The translations under genes and the position numbers were made by a program. From assembly GCF_900110835.1 (NCBI RefSeq), contig NZ_FOJG01000002.1:310001-374000 (forward strand): DNA of 64,000 bases, given 5' to 3'. Every line of letters begins with the position of its first letter. The first letter of the stretch is position 1. Positions 44,481 through 54,266 of the stretch are shown here, in pieces. The notes under the pieces were generated by a model. The model was not told the origin of the DNA. It saw only the letters and a program-made list of their open reading frames with translations, and did not search any database. The stretch comes from Chitinophaga arvensicola. GTDB lineage: Bacteria; Bacteroidota; Bacteroidia; Chitinophagales; Chitinophagaceae.

Positions 44481-44687
44481 ATGAGAAAAATAGCCCTTTT
44501 CGCACTGCTGGCCGGAATTATTCTCGCCGCTGCGGCCTATATCACGGAAATGAATGACCTGCCAGGTGCAGTGGAATTAAGAACCCCCGGTTTTATCGGT
44601 TATATCTTCATTATCAGCGCCATAGCCTGGTTTTCTGTACATGTGCTCTATGAATGGGGAAAGGAAGCAGACCCCTATCACCACTGA
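44481..44687 (+). CDS. Small two-helix membrane protein (68 aa)
   Basis: I choose the ATG at 44481 because MRKIALFALLAGIILAAAAY starts a hydrophobic helix; a longer frame from 44409 has an unlikely polar lead. A second helix follows (FIGYIFIISAIAWFSVHVLY), ending in EWGKEADPYHH. No family is recognised. It is divergent from the 40-aa protein. Confidence 0.6.
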   Translation: MRKIALFALLAGIILAAAAYITEMNDLPGAVELRTPGFIGYIFIISAIAWFSVHVLYEWGKEADPYHH

Positions 44688-44704
44688 TATTCCATGAATT
44701 TTGC

Positions 44705-44712
44705 TACCTTTG
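44705..44712 (+). promoter_or_regulatory. -7 box for trhO
   Basis: TACCTTTG followed by CGCC matches TAnnTTTG, giving an ~80-base leader to the ATG at 44801. Confidence 0.5.
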
Positions 44713-44800
44713 CGCCTCAAATCAATTGTTCTTTAAAGAGAAAGAGGGTTGATTGAAGTTTTGTTCACAACGCAAGTGTCCTTAAAATTTCAAGCAAACA

Positions 44801-45817
44801 ATGGCATTACACAACAGAGTCTCCGCCGCCGAATTGAAAATACGGCTGGCCAATGAACCGTTTAAACGCGTTACTATTTCGTTCTACCAGTACGCGAAAA
44901 TCCCCGATCCGCAGTTATTCCGCGATCAATTGTACGAATCGCTTTTCCAACTCAACACTTTTGGCCGTATCTACGTAGCCCACGAAGGTATTAACGCCCA
45001 GATCAGCGTGCCCGATCATCACTTTGAGGCATTAAAGCAACAGTTGTACGCCATCGACTTCCTCAATGGCATCCGGTTGAACATTGCCGTAGACGACGAC
45101 GGCAAATCCTTTTTTGTGCTGAAAGTCAAGGTGCGCGATAAAATTGTGGCCGATGGAATCGAAGATCCCACGTTCGACATGGCTAACCGTGGCCGTTATG
45201 TGGATGCAGGTACGTTCAACGAACTGGCCGCCGATCCGGATACCGTAATTGTGGATATGCGCAACCACTACGAATATGAAGTGGGGCATTTTGAAGGCGC
45301 CATTGAAGTGCCTTCCGATACCTTCCGCGATCAGCTGCCCATGGCCGTGGATATGCTGGCAGACAAGAAAGACAAGAATATCATTATGTACTGCACCGGT
45401 GGTATCCGCTGTGAGAAAGCATCTGCCTATATGCTACACAACGGGTTCAAAAATGTATTCCACCTGGAAGGCGGTATCATTGAATACACCAACAAGGCCC
45501 GTCAGCAGGGCTTGCCGATGAAATTCAAAGGCAAAAACTTCGTATTCGACGATCGTCTCGGAGAACGTATCAGCGAAGATATCATCAGTCATTGCCACCA
45601 GTGCGGTGAACCCTGCGATACACACACCAACTGCCTCAACGACGGCTGTCACCTGTTGTTTATCCAGTGCGAATCCTGTGCAAAGAAGTATGATGGCTGC
45701 TGCAGTGAATCCTGCCAGACTACCCACGCATTACCCGTGGAAGAACAGGCGGAACTGCGTAAGGGCGTAGAAAAAGGGCTGATGTTTAACAAATCCAGAA
45801 GGAGAAAAATAGAATAA
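44801..45817 (+). CDS. trhO: tRNA uridine(34) hydroxylase TrhO (rhodanese-like)
   Basis: A 338-residue protein. Domain order: N-terminal acylphosphatase-like region (VTISFYQYAKIPD, IYVAHEGINAQIS), rhodanese domain with catalytic Cys198 in MYCTGGIRCEKA, then a cysteine-rich C-terminal zinc-like module (CHQCGEPC, CESCAKKYDGCCSESC). TrhO makes 5-hydroxyuridine at the wobble position of tRNA. Length and residues are normal for the family. Confidence 0.93.
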   Translation: MALHNRVSAAELKIRLANEPFKRVTISFYQYAKIPDPQLFRDQLYESLFQLNTFGRIYVAHEGINAQISVPDHHFEALKQQLYAIDFLNGIRLNIAVDDDGKSFFVLKVKVRDKIVADGIEDPTFDMANRGRYVDAGTFNELAADPDTVIVDMRNHYEYEVGHFEGAIEVPSDTFRDQLPMAVDMLADKKDKNIIMYCTGGIRCEKASAYMLHNGFKNVFHLEGGIIEYTNKARQQGLPMKFKGKNFVFDDRLGERISEDIISHCHQCGEPCDTHTNCLNDGCHLLFIQCESCAKKYDGCCSESCQTTHALPVEEQAELRKGVEKGLMFNKSRRRKIE

Positions 45818-45880
45818 AAAAATCCGCCCCGCGTTGTTTCTTCTCGGCAGGGCGGAGTAGTTGACCATAAAATTGAATCG

Positions 45881-45908
45881 GCCGGAGTAATCCGGTCTTT
45901 TCTTTTTT
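45881..45908 (+). terminator. trhO terminator
   Basis: Stem GCCGGA/TCCGGT (45881-45886 with 45891-45896) with a gtaa loop, followed by a T-rich tract. A second imperfect inverted repeat (45951-45986) lies at the end of the RND operon. Confidence 0.6.
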
Positions 45909-45998
45909 ATGACCATTCTATCAACCTATATGCGAACTAAACAGGTATACGTGTAACCCTTCACGTTATAAATGCAAGGGCTACACGCCATTATTTGA

Positions 45999-48900
45999 TT
46001 ACAACTGGTCTTTCTTATTTTTATAAGCCCCGTAGAAAATGATAGGGAACACCAGCAAGGTCAGTACCGTTGCGGTGATCAATCCACCAATAACTACAAT
46101 GGCCAGTGGCTTCTGTGTTTCAGAACCGATACCGTGGGAAATAGCTGCCGGAATTAACCCGATAGCCGCCATCATGGCGGTCATCACCACCGGCCGGATA
46201 CGGCTCTGCACTCCCAGCTTGATCGATTCATTCAGGGATAACCGCGCCTCCAGGTTTTTATGGAACACCGAAATCAGGATCACCCCGTTCTGGATACAGA
46301 TCCCAAACAGTGCGATGAAGCCTACACCCGCAGAGATACCAAAGTTCATATTGGTGACATGCAGCGCGAGGATACCACCTATCAGTGCAAACGGCACGTT
46401 CATTAACACCAGTCCCGCATCTTTTACGCTGCCCAGCATAATGAACAATACCATGAAGATGGCAATGATACTGATTGGTACTACCTGTCCCAGTCGCTGG
46501 GTAGCACGTACCTGGTTTTCAAATTCACCTGTCCAGCCAATGCTGTAGCCTTTTGGCAACTTCACCACCCGGTTGATTTTCGCCTGTGCTTCTGCAATGG
46601 TACTACCTAGGTCACGGTCACGGACAGAGAATTTTACCCCGATAAACCGTTTGTTACTGTCGCGGTAAATGAATGCCGGTCCGGTAATCGTTTTGATCTC
46701 TGCAATTTCTTTCAGCGGGACCTTATTATTATTGATGGTAGGTACCATCAGGTTCGCCAGGTCGTCTTCCGTTTTACGGTAGTTTTCATCATAACGGATA
46801 CGGATATCGAATTTCTTCTCGCCCTCATACAACTGCGTTGCGGTTTTACCACCAATCGCCATTTCAATCACGGCCTGTGCATCGCCGGTGGCTACGCCGT
46901 ATTGCGCCATCTTGTTGTCGTCGAGATTGATACTCATTTCAGGCTGACCGATATTCCGGATCACGCCCAGATCCTTGATACCCTGCACAGTTTTTAACTG
47001 TGCAATCACCTGTTGTGATAAGGCTTCCAGCTTCACCAGGTCATCGCCGAATATCTTCACCCCGTTAGCCGCCTTGAAACCGGCTACTGCTTCAGAAACG
47101 TTGTCACTGATAGGCTGGGAAAAGTTCAGAATAATACCCGGGTATTTCTTCAACCGTTGCTCCATCTGTGAAATCAGTTCATCCTGGGAGATCTTGCGTT
47201 TCCATTCCTCTTTAGGCGCCAGATCCACCTGGTATTGGATAAAGTAGAAGCCATTGGGATCGGTTCCGTCATTCGAGCGGCCTACCTGCGACAACACCCT
47301 TTTTACTTCCGGGAAGCCACCGAGGTCCTGGCGGATATCATGCGCCATCTTGGTGCTTTCGGTAAGCGACATACTCATTGGCAATTCCGTGGTCACCCAG
47401 AGGGAGCCTTCATTCAGCTGTGGCAAAAATTCCGTACCCAGGAATTTGGCAGAGATAAAAGTGACTATCATGAAAGCCAGTGCCAGCGTAATGCTCAGGC
47501 GCTTGTTACGATAAGTCCAGCCAAACCCGCGCATCACAATGCGGTCAAAGAAATTCACCAGCGGGTTATTCTTCTCTTTTACATTTTTATTCAGGAGAAG
47601 GGAACAGAGTACGGGCACCAGTGTTAAAGTAAACAACAGGGCGCCGAGTAATGCAAATCCCAGCGTCCAGGCCAGTGGCGAGAACATTTTACCTTCTACT
47701 TTCTGGAAAGAGAAGATAGGTATAAGGGAGATGATAATAATAAGTTTCGAAAAGAAGATAGCCTTTGCCAGCTCTCCGCCGGTTTGCTTGATCCAGCCGA
47801 GCTTGGCCATCTTGTTAAACCGCTCCATGCCATACTTATGGGCCTTGTGATCGAGCATCACGAAGATACCTTCCACCATTACTACGGCGCCGTCTATGAT
47901 GATACCGAAGTCAATCGCCCCCATCGACAACAGGTTGGCGCTCATTCCTTTCATGCGTAAGCACATAAAGGCGAAGAGCAGGGCCAGCGGAATAATAATG
48001 GATACGATCACGGTAGTACGCCAGTCGGCCATGAAGAGGAACACAATCACCGTTACAAAGATGATACCTTCTGCCAGGTTGTGCATCACCGTATGGGTAC
48101 AGAACTCCATCAGGTTATCACGGTCATAGAAGGTTTCCATTTTGATATCGTCCGGCAGAATGGTTTCGTTCAGTTCCTTTAGTTTTTCTTTCAGACGGGC
48201 CAGTACTTCTGTGGGGTTCTCGCCTTTACGCATCACCACAATTCCTTCCACCAGGTCGTCGTTGGCTCCGATGCCCACCTGGCCCACGCGGGGGGCAGAG
48301 GCTTCGTGCACATTCGCCAGATCCTTTACCAGGAGCGGCACACCGTTAATATTTTGTATGATGATGTTATTGATATCCTGTATGCTGTTGAGCAAACCTA
48401 TACCACGTACCACATAGGCCTGTCCGTTTTTCTCAATTACATCACCACCTACGTTCACATTACTTTTGGTAACGGCCTGGTATAATTCCAGGGGCGTAAT
48501 ATCGTATTTAGCAAGTCTTACCGGATCTGCAGAGATCTCATAGATCTTTTCCTGTCCGCCGAATGCCACAACGTCTGCTACGCCGGGTACACTGCGGATC
48601 TGCCGGTCAATCACCCAGTTCTGCCACGTAAGCAGGTCGCGGGAATCGCGCTTGGCACTTTTCAGGTAGTAACGGAATATCTCGCCGGTAGGGCCGTAGG
48701 GTGGCTGTACTTCGGGTTCTGCACCTTCCGGCAGCCCCAGGTTCTGTAGCATATTATTTACCTGTTGCCGGGCGAAGAAGTCTTCCACATCATCGTCGAA
48801 CATGATCTTTACTACAGACAAACCGAACATGGTAACGGAACGCACGCTGGTTTTTTTCTGTACCGCATTCATAGATACTTCTATGGGCAGCGTTACAAAA

Positions 48901-49097
48901 CGTTCTACTTCCTGTGCACTGCGGCCGTTCCATTTGGTTACAATCACGATCTGCGTGTTGGTAACATCCGGGAAAGCTTCAATGGGCGTATGTAAAAAGG
49001 AAAATACGCCGGCTGCGATCAGGGTCGCCACGCTGATGAAAACAAACAGTTTGTTTCTCAGCGAAAAAGCTACAATATTTCTGATGAATTTATTCAT
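45999..49097 (-). CDS. Heavy-metal efflux RND transporter, CzcA/CusA family
   Basis: A 1032-residue inner-membrane antiporter with 12 helices and two large periplasmic loops. The N-terminal SLRNKLFVFISVATLIAAGVFSF and TNTQIVIVTKW are typical. The proton-relay helix reads GAIDFGIIIDGAVVMVEG, which fits the CzcA/Cnr-type (divalent zinc, cobalt, nickel, cadmium) more than the Cu/Ag CusA type. It is the last gene of an operon: regulator, kinase, TolC, adaptor, porin, pump. Metal type is inference. Confidence 0.92.
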   Translation of the reverse strand: MNKFIRNIVAFSLRNKLFVFISVATLIAAGVFSFLHTPIEAFPDVTNTQIVIVTKWNGRSAQEVERFVTLPIEVSMNAVQKKTSVRSVTMFGLSVVKIMFDDDVEDFFARQQVNNMLQNLGLPEGAEPEVQPPYGPTGEIFRYYLKSAKRDSRDLLTWQNWVIDRQIRSVPGVADVVAFGGQEKIYEISADPVRLAKYDITPLELYQAVTKSNVNVGGDVIEKNGQAYVVRGIGLLNSIQDINNIIIQNINGVPLLVKDLANVHEASAPRVGQVGIGANDDLVEGIVVMRKGENPTEVLARLKEKLKELNETILPDDIKMETFYDRDNLMEFCTHTVMHNLAEGIIFVTVIVFLFMADWRTTVIVSIIIPLALLFAFMCLRMKGMSANLLSMGAIDFGIIIDGAVVMVEGIFVMLDHKAHKYGMERFNKMAKLGWIKQTGGELAKAIFFSKLIIIISLIPIFSFQKVEGKMFSPLAWTLGFALLGALLFTLTLVPVLCSLLLNKNVKEKNNPLVNFFDRIVMRGFGWTYRNKRLSITLALAFMIVTFISAKFLGTEFLPQLNEGSLWVTTELPMSMSLTESTKMAHDIRQDLGGFPEVKRVLSQVGRSNDGTDPNGFYFIQYQVDLAPKEEWKRKISQDELISQMEQRLKKYPGIILNFSQPISDNVSEAVAGFKAANGVKIFGDDLVKLEALSQQVIAQLKTVQGIKDLGVIRNIGQPEMSINLDDNKMAQYGVATGDAQAVIEMAIGGKTATQLYEGEKKFDIRIRYDENYRKTEDDLANLMVPTINNNKVPLKEIAEIKTITGPAFIYRDSNKRFIGVKFSVRDRDLGSTIAEAQAKINRVVKLPKGYSIGWTGEFENQVRATQRLGQVVPISIIAIFMVLFIMLGSVKDAGLVLMNVPFALIGGILALHVTNMNFGISAGVGFIALFGICIQNGVILISVFHKNLEARLSLNESIKLGVQSRIRPVVMTAMMAAIGLIPAAISHGIGSETQKPLAIVVIGGLITATVLTLLVFPIIFYGAYKNKKDQL

Positions 49098-49109
49098 AAC
49101 TCCTGTTCT

Positions 49110-50423
49110 TTAGAATGCCACTCTGGTCCTTAATCCGATGATGTTGACCGGTCCGCGGTCCCTGTTATAGGCAGGATGCAGCACAAACTGGTAATCAGGG
49201 CTTAAAGCAATATGTAGCCTGGTAATGTTACATTGATAGAAAACTTCGGCAATCATTTCTGGTGCGTAGCTGAGCTGACCGTCGCCGACCATAAAGCCGG
49301 TGCCGCCGGCCTCAAGGTAGTGCCGGTGATCTGCGGATAAACCGTTTACCACCATGGCTACACCGGCATTATCCTGCGCGCGGTGCCAGCCCTGGCCGTT
49401 TTGCAGCCATCCGGCGCTGATGGAGCGATCGATTTCCGTATAGGCCCAGGTTTCATTATGACCATCATTCCATGATGCCTTCAGGAAAGCACCGCCGCTA
49501 TTGGTCAGCTCCTGGTCTATGTTAATGCCAAATCCGTATTTGGTACGGCCATCTTTCCGCACGGCAGTGATGTCTGGTGTATCTGTAGCGGCTTTCAACG
49601 CTTCGTTATAGTTACCCATGGGAGCCTGGTTGATAAAAGCCATTACCCGTACATTCCCTTCATGCTGATGGAGTGTATGTGTGTGCGTTACTTCCAGCAC
49701 TTCTCCGTTGGATCTGCTATATTGGTAGTTCAGCTTAGGACCATTGGCCACCGTAGGTTCCAGGGATGTTGCTGCCTGTACCTGCCAGTTGTCTTTTCGG
49801 TATTGAACCGTCAGGGCCATGGTATATCCACGCACATCTGCGGGATAGTCCCATGCGGCATTGCTCATTAGCGACCAGTTCATAAACTGGGTGCGCGGAT
49901 CGTGGCTGTAAGTGTTCTGGTCAAAGAAATCTGCCAGACAATATTTACCACCTATGAAACGCAGGTAATGAGTAGGCGTGGTGCCGCCCACATTATTCAG
50001 GTCATCTGCATCCACTTCGCTGTGGGTAGTTAACGGTAAGGTATACACGCCGTAGGCACGGGCGAGGTAAATTTTGGGTTTGGGATCGCCCACCCGGAAA
50101 GTTTCTCCATTGGGGAAACCCGCAATGCCGGTGGCATGGCTGAGACCTTCACCACCGGCGAGTTCCGGATTTACATATACTTCAAGGTTCTTCCACGGAC
50201 GGATACCGGCATAAATGGTACTGGTGATGGAAGTCGCCCCTTTTTCATGGGTACGGAAACTGTTGGCGCCCGAATACTTCGCGGAGAAGTCCGGATGCCA
50301 TTGCGTTACCAGGGTTTGCTGGAAATGGAGCGTATAGGGGATAATGCTATCCACCTTTTTGTCCTGTGCCAGCAGGCGGCCACCGCTTAACGCCAGTATT
50401 CCTATGGAGAATAATTGCTTCAT
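49110..50423 (-). CDS. OprB-like outer-membrane porin in the metal operon
   Basis: About 437 residues from ATG 50423 (MKQLFSIGILALSGGRLLAQ, signal peptide); an upstream ATG at 50447 overlaps the adaptor gene. The rest is beta-strand rich (WKNLEVYVNPELAGGEG, LTVQYRKDNWQVQAATSLEP) and ends VNIIGLRTRVAF with a terminal Phe, typical for a barrel. It resembles carbohydrate-selective porin OprB. A His-rich piece (THTHTLHQHEGN) could bind metal. Placed between the adaptor and the pump gene, it is probably co-regulated with metal efflux. Confidence 0.72.
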   Translation of the reverse strand: MKQLFSIGILALSGGRLLAQDKKVDSIIPYTLHFQQTLVTQWHPDFSAKYSGANSFRTHEKGATSITSTIYAGIRPWKNLEVYVNPELAGGEGLSHATGIAGFPNGETFRVGDPKPKIYLARAYGVYTLPLTTHSEVDADDLNNVGGTTPTHYLRFIGGKYCLADFFDQNTYSHDPRTQFMNWSLMSNAAWDYPADVRGYTMALTVQYRKDNWQVQAATSLEPTVANGPKLNYQYSRSNGEVLEVTHTHTLHQHEGNVRVMAFINQAPMGNYNEALKAATDTPDITAVRKDGRTKYGFGINIDQELTNSGGAFLKASWNDGHNETWAYTEIDRSISAGWLQNGQGWHRAQDNAGVAMVVNGLSADHRHYLEAGGTGFMVGDGQLSYAPEMIAEVFYQCNITRLHIALSPDYQFVLHPAYNRDRGPVNIIGLRTRVAF

Positions 50424-50430
50424 CGCCCGC

Positions 50431-51522
50431 TTAATCTTTAAGTGCATCGTAGATGAGCAACTGATTTTTGGAGATTACTTTTTCATCTGCCGTTAAACCG
50501 GAAGAGAGATAGGTAATGTCGCCCGATGTTTTGGCTACTTCTACCTGGCGTACTGCGATATTGAATTTGTCTTTAAATACCAGCACATAATTCTTACTGT
50601 TATCAAAGATGACGGCGGCAGAAGGCACCGCTATTTTCTGATCGTTATCAGTGTATTTTACATATACTGTCGCGAACATTTCCGGTTTCAGCAGCATATT
50701 CTTGTTATCAATGCTGATGCGCACCTGCATGGTTTTGGTAGCCGGGTCCAGGAAGTTATAAATCTTATCGATCTTGCCGTGGAAGGGCTGATCAGGGTAA
50801 CTCACTGTTACAATATCTGCGGCGTAGCCCTCTTTGATACGGGCAATATCTGTTTCAAAAACATTGGCCATCACCCACACATCATCCAGTTCGGAGATAG
50901 TAAAGATATTGGCGCTGTTATCGGAACGGATCTCCATGTTATTGTTGATGTTCTTCTCTATAATATAACCGGAAATAGGCGCAGTAACCAGGTAGGTGGC
51001 GCCTTTACCTTTGCGGTAAATTTTAAAGAGGTCATTGAGACGGGTAATTTCTGCATCTGATTTCTGCACTTCGCCTTTGGCATTCACTACATCCTTCTCT
51101 GTGCTCAGGCGGCTGTCGTACAGGTCCTGTGCTACTTTGAGATTCTTATCTGCTACATTACGGTCAGATTTGGCCTGTGCCAGTTGTTTTTCATAATCGG
51201 CAATCTCGGCACTATGAATCACCGCCAGTACCTGACCCTTCTGTACATAGTCGCCCAATTGCACTTTAATATCTTCCACATAGCCACTCACCAGGGGGTA
51301 TACTTTTAATACCTTACCACCATTGGGGGTTACTTTACCGGAAAGGCGTACTTCATTTACCACCGGTTCCAGATGAGCGGTATCAATTCTGATGTTCTTC
51401 ATCATGGTATCGCTGAGAACAAAGGTGGTCTTCTCTGAATCTTCTGCCTGGCTGTGTTTGCAACCACTCCACAGAATAGCTGCCAGCAGCGAAAAGCCGA
51501 TAATAAGAATAGGCTGTTTCAT
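50431..51522 (-). CDS. Membrane-fusion lipoprotein of the metal RND pump (CusB/CzcB-like)
   Basis: Start at ATG 51522 (MKQPILIIGFSLLAAILWSG then Cys), giving a lipobox LWSGC, so a lipoprotein. It then has the usual hairpin/lipoyl/barrel plan: KVYPLVSGYVEDIKVQLGDYV, coiled coil (EIADYEKQLAQAKSDRNVADKNLKVAQ), YLVTAPISGYIIEK and a beta-barrel FHGKIDKIYNFLDPATKTMQVRI. It links the pump to TolC. The TolC stop is four bases upstream; the porin follows. Confidence 0.92.
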   Translation of the reverse strand: MKQPILIIGFSLLAAILWSGCKHSQAEDSEKTTFVLSDTMMKNIRIDTAHLEPVVNEVRLSGKVTPNGGKVLKVYPLVSGYVEDIKVQLGDYVQKGQVLAVIHSAEIADYEKQLAQAKSDRNVADKNLKVAQDLYDSRLSTEKDVVNAKGEVQKSDAEITRLNDLFKIYRKGKGATYLVTAPISGYIIEKNINNNMEIRSDNSANIFTISELDDVWVMANVFETDIARIKEGYAADIVTVSYPDQPFHGKIDKIYNFLDPATKTMQVRISIDNKNMLLKPEMFATVYVKYTDNDQKIAVPSAAVIFDNSKNYVLVFKDKFNIAVRQVEVAKTSGDITYLSSGLTADEKVISKNQLLIYDALKD

Positions 51523-51526
51523 GTGC

Positions 51527-52819
51527 TTAGTTTTTAAATAGTTCTTGTCCTGTTGCATAGTTGAGTTCTTCATACGCATTTACCCGGTTGGATAAAAACT
51601 TGTTGATATTTTTTGCGTTATCGCTGTAACTGTTGAAGTAGTCGATAAATTGAAGCAGCGAGATATTGCCTTTACTGAAGTTCTTGGCTACTTCATCAAT
51701 CAGGGTATCAAATTCGCCCTGGAACTGATGAAGGTCGAATCCCTTGTAACGCTTTTCCAGTGCGAGAATGCGCTGATACGCATTTAACACTTCCGATTGC
51801 GCGATAGACTGCTGTTGCAATAACTGCTGTTGTTCCGATCCGATTTGCAGCTGTGCAGCCTTGATATTGCCCTGATTACGGTTCCAGGTAGGCAGGTCAA
51901 TGCCGAGCGTCAATCCCACGAAATTCGGGATGTAGCTGCCCTGTTTATCGTATGTGGCGCCTACATGCAGGTCTGGTACCGCGAGTGATTTTTGCAGCCG
52001 GTAGTTCAGTTGGGCTGTCTGGTACTGCATATCGGCAATCCTTACATCCGGTCTGTTCTTTGTGACGCTGTCGAGTAATTCCGGCAGCTGGATTTTGTCC
52101 AGGTTATATGAAGCCAGATCTGCAGGTTGCAGCCTGGCCTCATAAAAGTCCCTGGTATGTAACAGTTGCTGTAGGTTCTTTTGTGATTCCAATTCCTGTT
52201 GTTTCAGATCGGCGTAATCATTTTCGATGCCCACCTGTAACGCCTGCAGTCTTACCAGGTCTGCATGTGCCACGCTTCCTTTTTTATCTGCGGTGACATA
52301 AGCATCTACAATCTGTTGCAGATTGCCCAGTTGTTCTTTTAATACTGTTTCCGTTTGTTGCTGGTAATAGATATTGTAGAAATTCTCGCGCAGCTGTAAG
52401 CGGAGCGTGCGTAAGAGTTCATCGAAATTAGCTTCACTCATTTTCGCCGCTGTGGCAGCCAGTTGTATCGTTTTGTTCCGTTTGCCGGCCAGTTGTATCA
52501 GCTGATCGATGGTGTATTGTGTTTCACCACCGGCGCCTACTGCAAAAGGTTTGAATTTATCCGTGCTGCCAAATCCCAATACGGTGCTAAAGTTAGGATT
52601 GCTCCACATCTTCGCCTGTCGTATCAGTGCTTTGGAAGCATCTACCTGGTAACGTTGCGCCAGTAATAAGTAATTTTTTGCAAGGAAGGAATCTTCAACT
52701 GCCTGTAGGGTCACCTGTTGAGAGGTAATTTGTGCCTGTGTGTGTTGAATATAGCCCAGGCAGGAAACGCATGCTGTTAGGAACAGCATCCTGATAGTTC
52801 GCATAATGCCAGATTTCAT
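51527..52819 (-). CDS. TolC-family outer-membrane efflux protein
   Basis: A 430-residue protein; signal peptide MLFLTACVSCLGYIQHTQAQ. Long amphipathic helices carry heptad repeats (LRENFYNIYYQQQTETVLKEQLGNLQQIVDAY, LQQQSIAQSEVLNAYQRILALEKRY), typical of TolC duplicated helical barrels. Start may be 52819 or ATG 52804. It forms the outer channel for the RND pump; tightly linked to the adaptor gene. Confidence 0.9.
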   Translation of the reverse strand: MKSGIMRTIRMLFLTACVSCLGYIQHTQAQITSQQVTLQAVEDSFLAKNYLLLAQRYQVDASKALIRQAKMWSNPNFSTVLGFGSTDKFKPFAVGAGGETQYTIDQLIQLAGKRNKTIQLAATAAKMSEANFDELLRTLRLQLRENFYNIYYQQQTETVLKEQLGNLQQIVDAYVTADKKGSVAHADLVRLQALQVGIENDYADLKQQELESQKNLQQLLHTRDFYEARLQPADLASYNLDKIQLPELLDSVTKNRPDVRIADMQYQTAQLNYRLQKSLAVPDLHVGATYDKQGSYIPNFVGLTLGIDLPTWNRNQGNIKAAQLQIGSEQQQLLQQQSIAQSEVLNAYQRILALEKRYKGFDLHQFQGEFDTLIDEVAKNFSKGNISLLQFIDYFNSYSDNAKNINKFLSNRVNAYEELNYATGQELFKN

Positions 52820-52886
52820 GACACAAAACTCCTAAAGCAGAATTAAAGGCACCTTTAACCCGCATTAAAATGACCTTAAAATAAGA

Positions 52887-54257
52887 TTAGATATGAGGCA
52901 GGATCACCGTGAAAGTGGTGCCTTCGGCAGGAGTGGAGGTAACAGTAATATGCCCGTTATGAATTTGTACAATCTTTTTACAGATAGACAAACCAAGGCC
53001 ATGGCCACGGATTTGCAGCGCATTTTGTCCGCGATAGAAAGGTTCGAAAATTTTATTGATTTCGTCTGCAGGTATACCAATGCCGGTGTCTTTGATCTGC
53101 ACCATAATATACTTCGTGAAGAAATCAATGGATACCTGCGCGGTATTATTTTCTGAAAATTTACACGCGTTATCGATCAGGTTCAGGAAAAGCACTTTTA
53201 ATAAATTCTCATTTCCATAGCAGGTGACAAGGGAATCGTTGTCGGGAACCTTGATGAATTGAATTTCTACTTTACTCGCTGTTTTTTGTTTGAGACGGAT
53301 CAACGTAGTCATCTCCATCAATAGCTCATCTATCCGCACATTGCCCAATACAAACTCCTCCTGCCGCATTTCTGACTGTGCCAGCTGCAGCAGTCCATTG
53401 GAAAGGTCGGAGAGATTTTCGGCGTCTTCCAGTACGGAGGTGAGTAACGCGAGGTATTCTTCTTTACTGCGGTCTTTTGATAACGTTACCTGCAATTGGC
53501 TGATAATAGCTGCCAGGGGCGTGCGCAGCTCATGGGAAGCATTGCTGACAAAGCTTTTCTGCAAATGAAAAGACTCGCTCAGGCGTTGCAGCATGGTATT
53601 AAAATTGGCGCCCAGCTTGGCAATTTCATCTTTGCCTTTCACCGCCACCTGCGTGTTCTCCATGTTGTTGGCATTGATACTGTCTACCTGTTGTACCAGC
53701 TGGTCAATAGGCTGTACCATTTTACGGGCAAAGAAGTAACCAACACCCACGAGTACCACCACGGCGGTAATCAGCTCCAGGAGCAGGATCTGGCTGAGGT
53801 TTTGCAGATTCTGAAAACCATATTTATCAAAGGAAGAAACAATCACGATGACGGAAACATCTCCCTCTGTATAGTATACGCCCACTACTTCGCCACTGCC
53901 TTTATCATAGCTATACAGCTTGTTTTCCTTGATAAAGTTCAGCAGACTGGGATGCGTACGGATGGTCGTATCTTTCAGGTTGCTGTATAAGAGGTCGTAG
54001 TCGGGGTTGTATACCAGGATCGTTTCTTTATAGAGGTCCTGGAAGGTAGTTCTGTCCAGTTTTCTCAAAAGGTCAACCTTTACGTTTCCATCTTCAATAA
54101 TCACATTGGCAATCGAACGGGCCCGGTATTCCAGTCTTTCCAGGTATTCTGCCTTTCTTGATTTGGCGGAGAAATAGTAGGCCAGCACGGCAAATGCAAC
54201 AAGCATCAGCGTAGCCGACAGGGTATAATAAAGCGCTATTTTATATTTGATCTTCAA
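52887..54257 (-). CDS. Sensor histidine kinase of the metal operon
   Basis: A 456-residue membrane kinase. Helix 1 at about 8-28, periplasmic sensor (about 30-155), helix 2 (LLLELITAVVVLVGVGYFFARKM), HAMP region, HisKA with phospho-acceptor His242 in SHELRTPLAAI, and HATPase with N box NLIDNACKFSENN, G1 DTGIGIPADE, and G2 GHGLGLSICKK. It follows the regulator by nine bases. It should sense metal in the periplasm and phosphorylate the neighbouring regulator. Confidence 0.93.
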   Translation of the reverse strand: MKIKYKIALYYTLSATLMLVAFAVLAYYFSAKSRKAEYLERLEYRARSIANVIIEDGNVKVDLLRKLDRTTFQDLYKETILVYNPDYDLLYSNLKDTTIRTHPSLLNFIKENKLYSYDKGSGEVVGVYYTEGDVSVIVIVSSFDKYGFQNLQNLSQILLLELITAVVVLVGVGYFFARKMVQPIDQLVQQVDSINANNMENTQVAVKGKDEIAKLGANFNTMLQRLSESFHLQKSFVSNASHELRTPLAAIISQLQVTLSKDRSKEEYLALLTSVLEDAENLSDLSNGLLQLAQSEMRQEEFVLGNVRIDELLMEMTTLIRLKQKTASKVEIQFIKVPDNDSLVTCYGNENLLKVLFLNLIDNACKFSENNTAQVSIDFFTKYIMVQIKDTGIGIPADEINKIFEPFYRGQNALQIRGHGLGLSICKKIVQIHNGHITVTSTPAEGTTFTVILPHI

Positions 54258-54266
54258 CCGGGGGCG

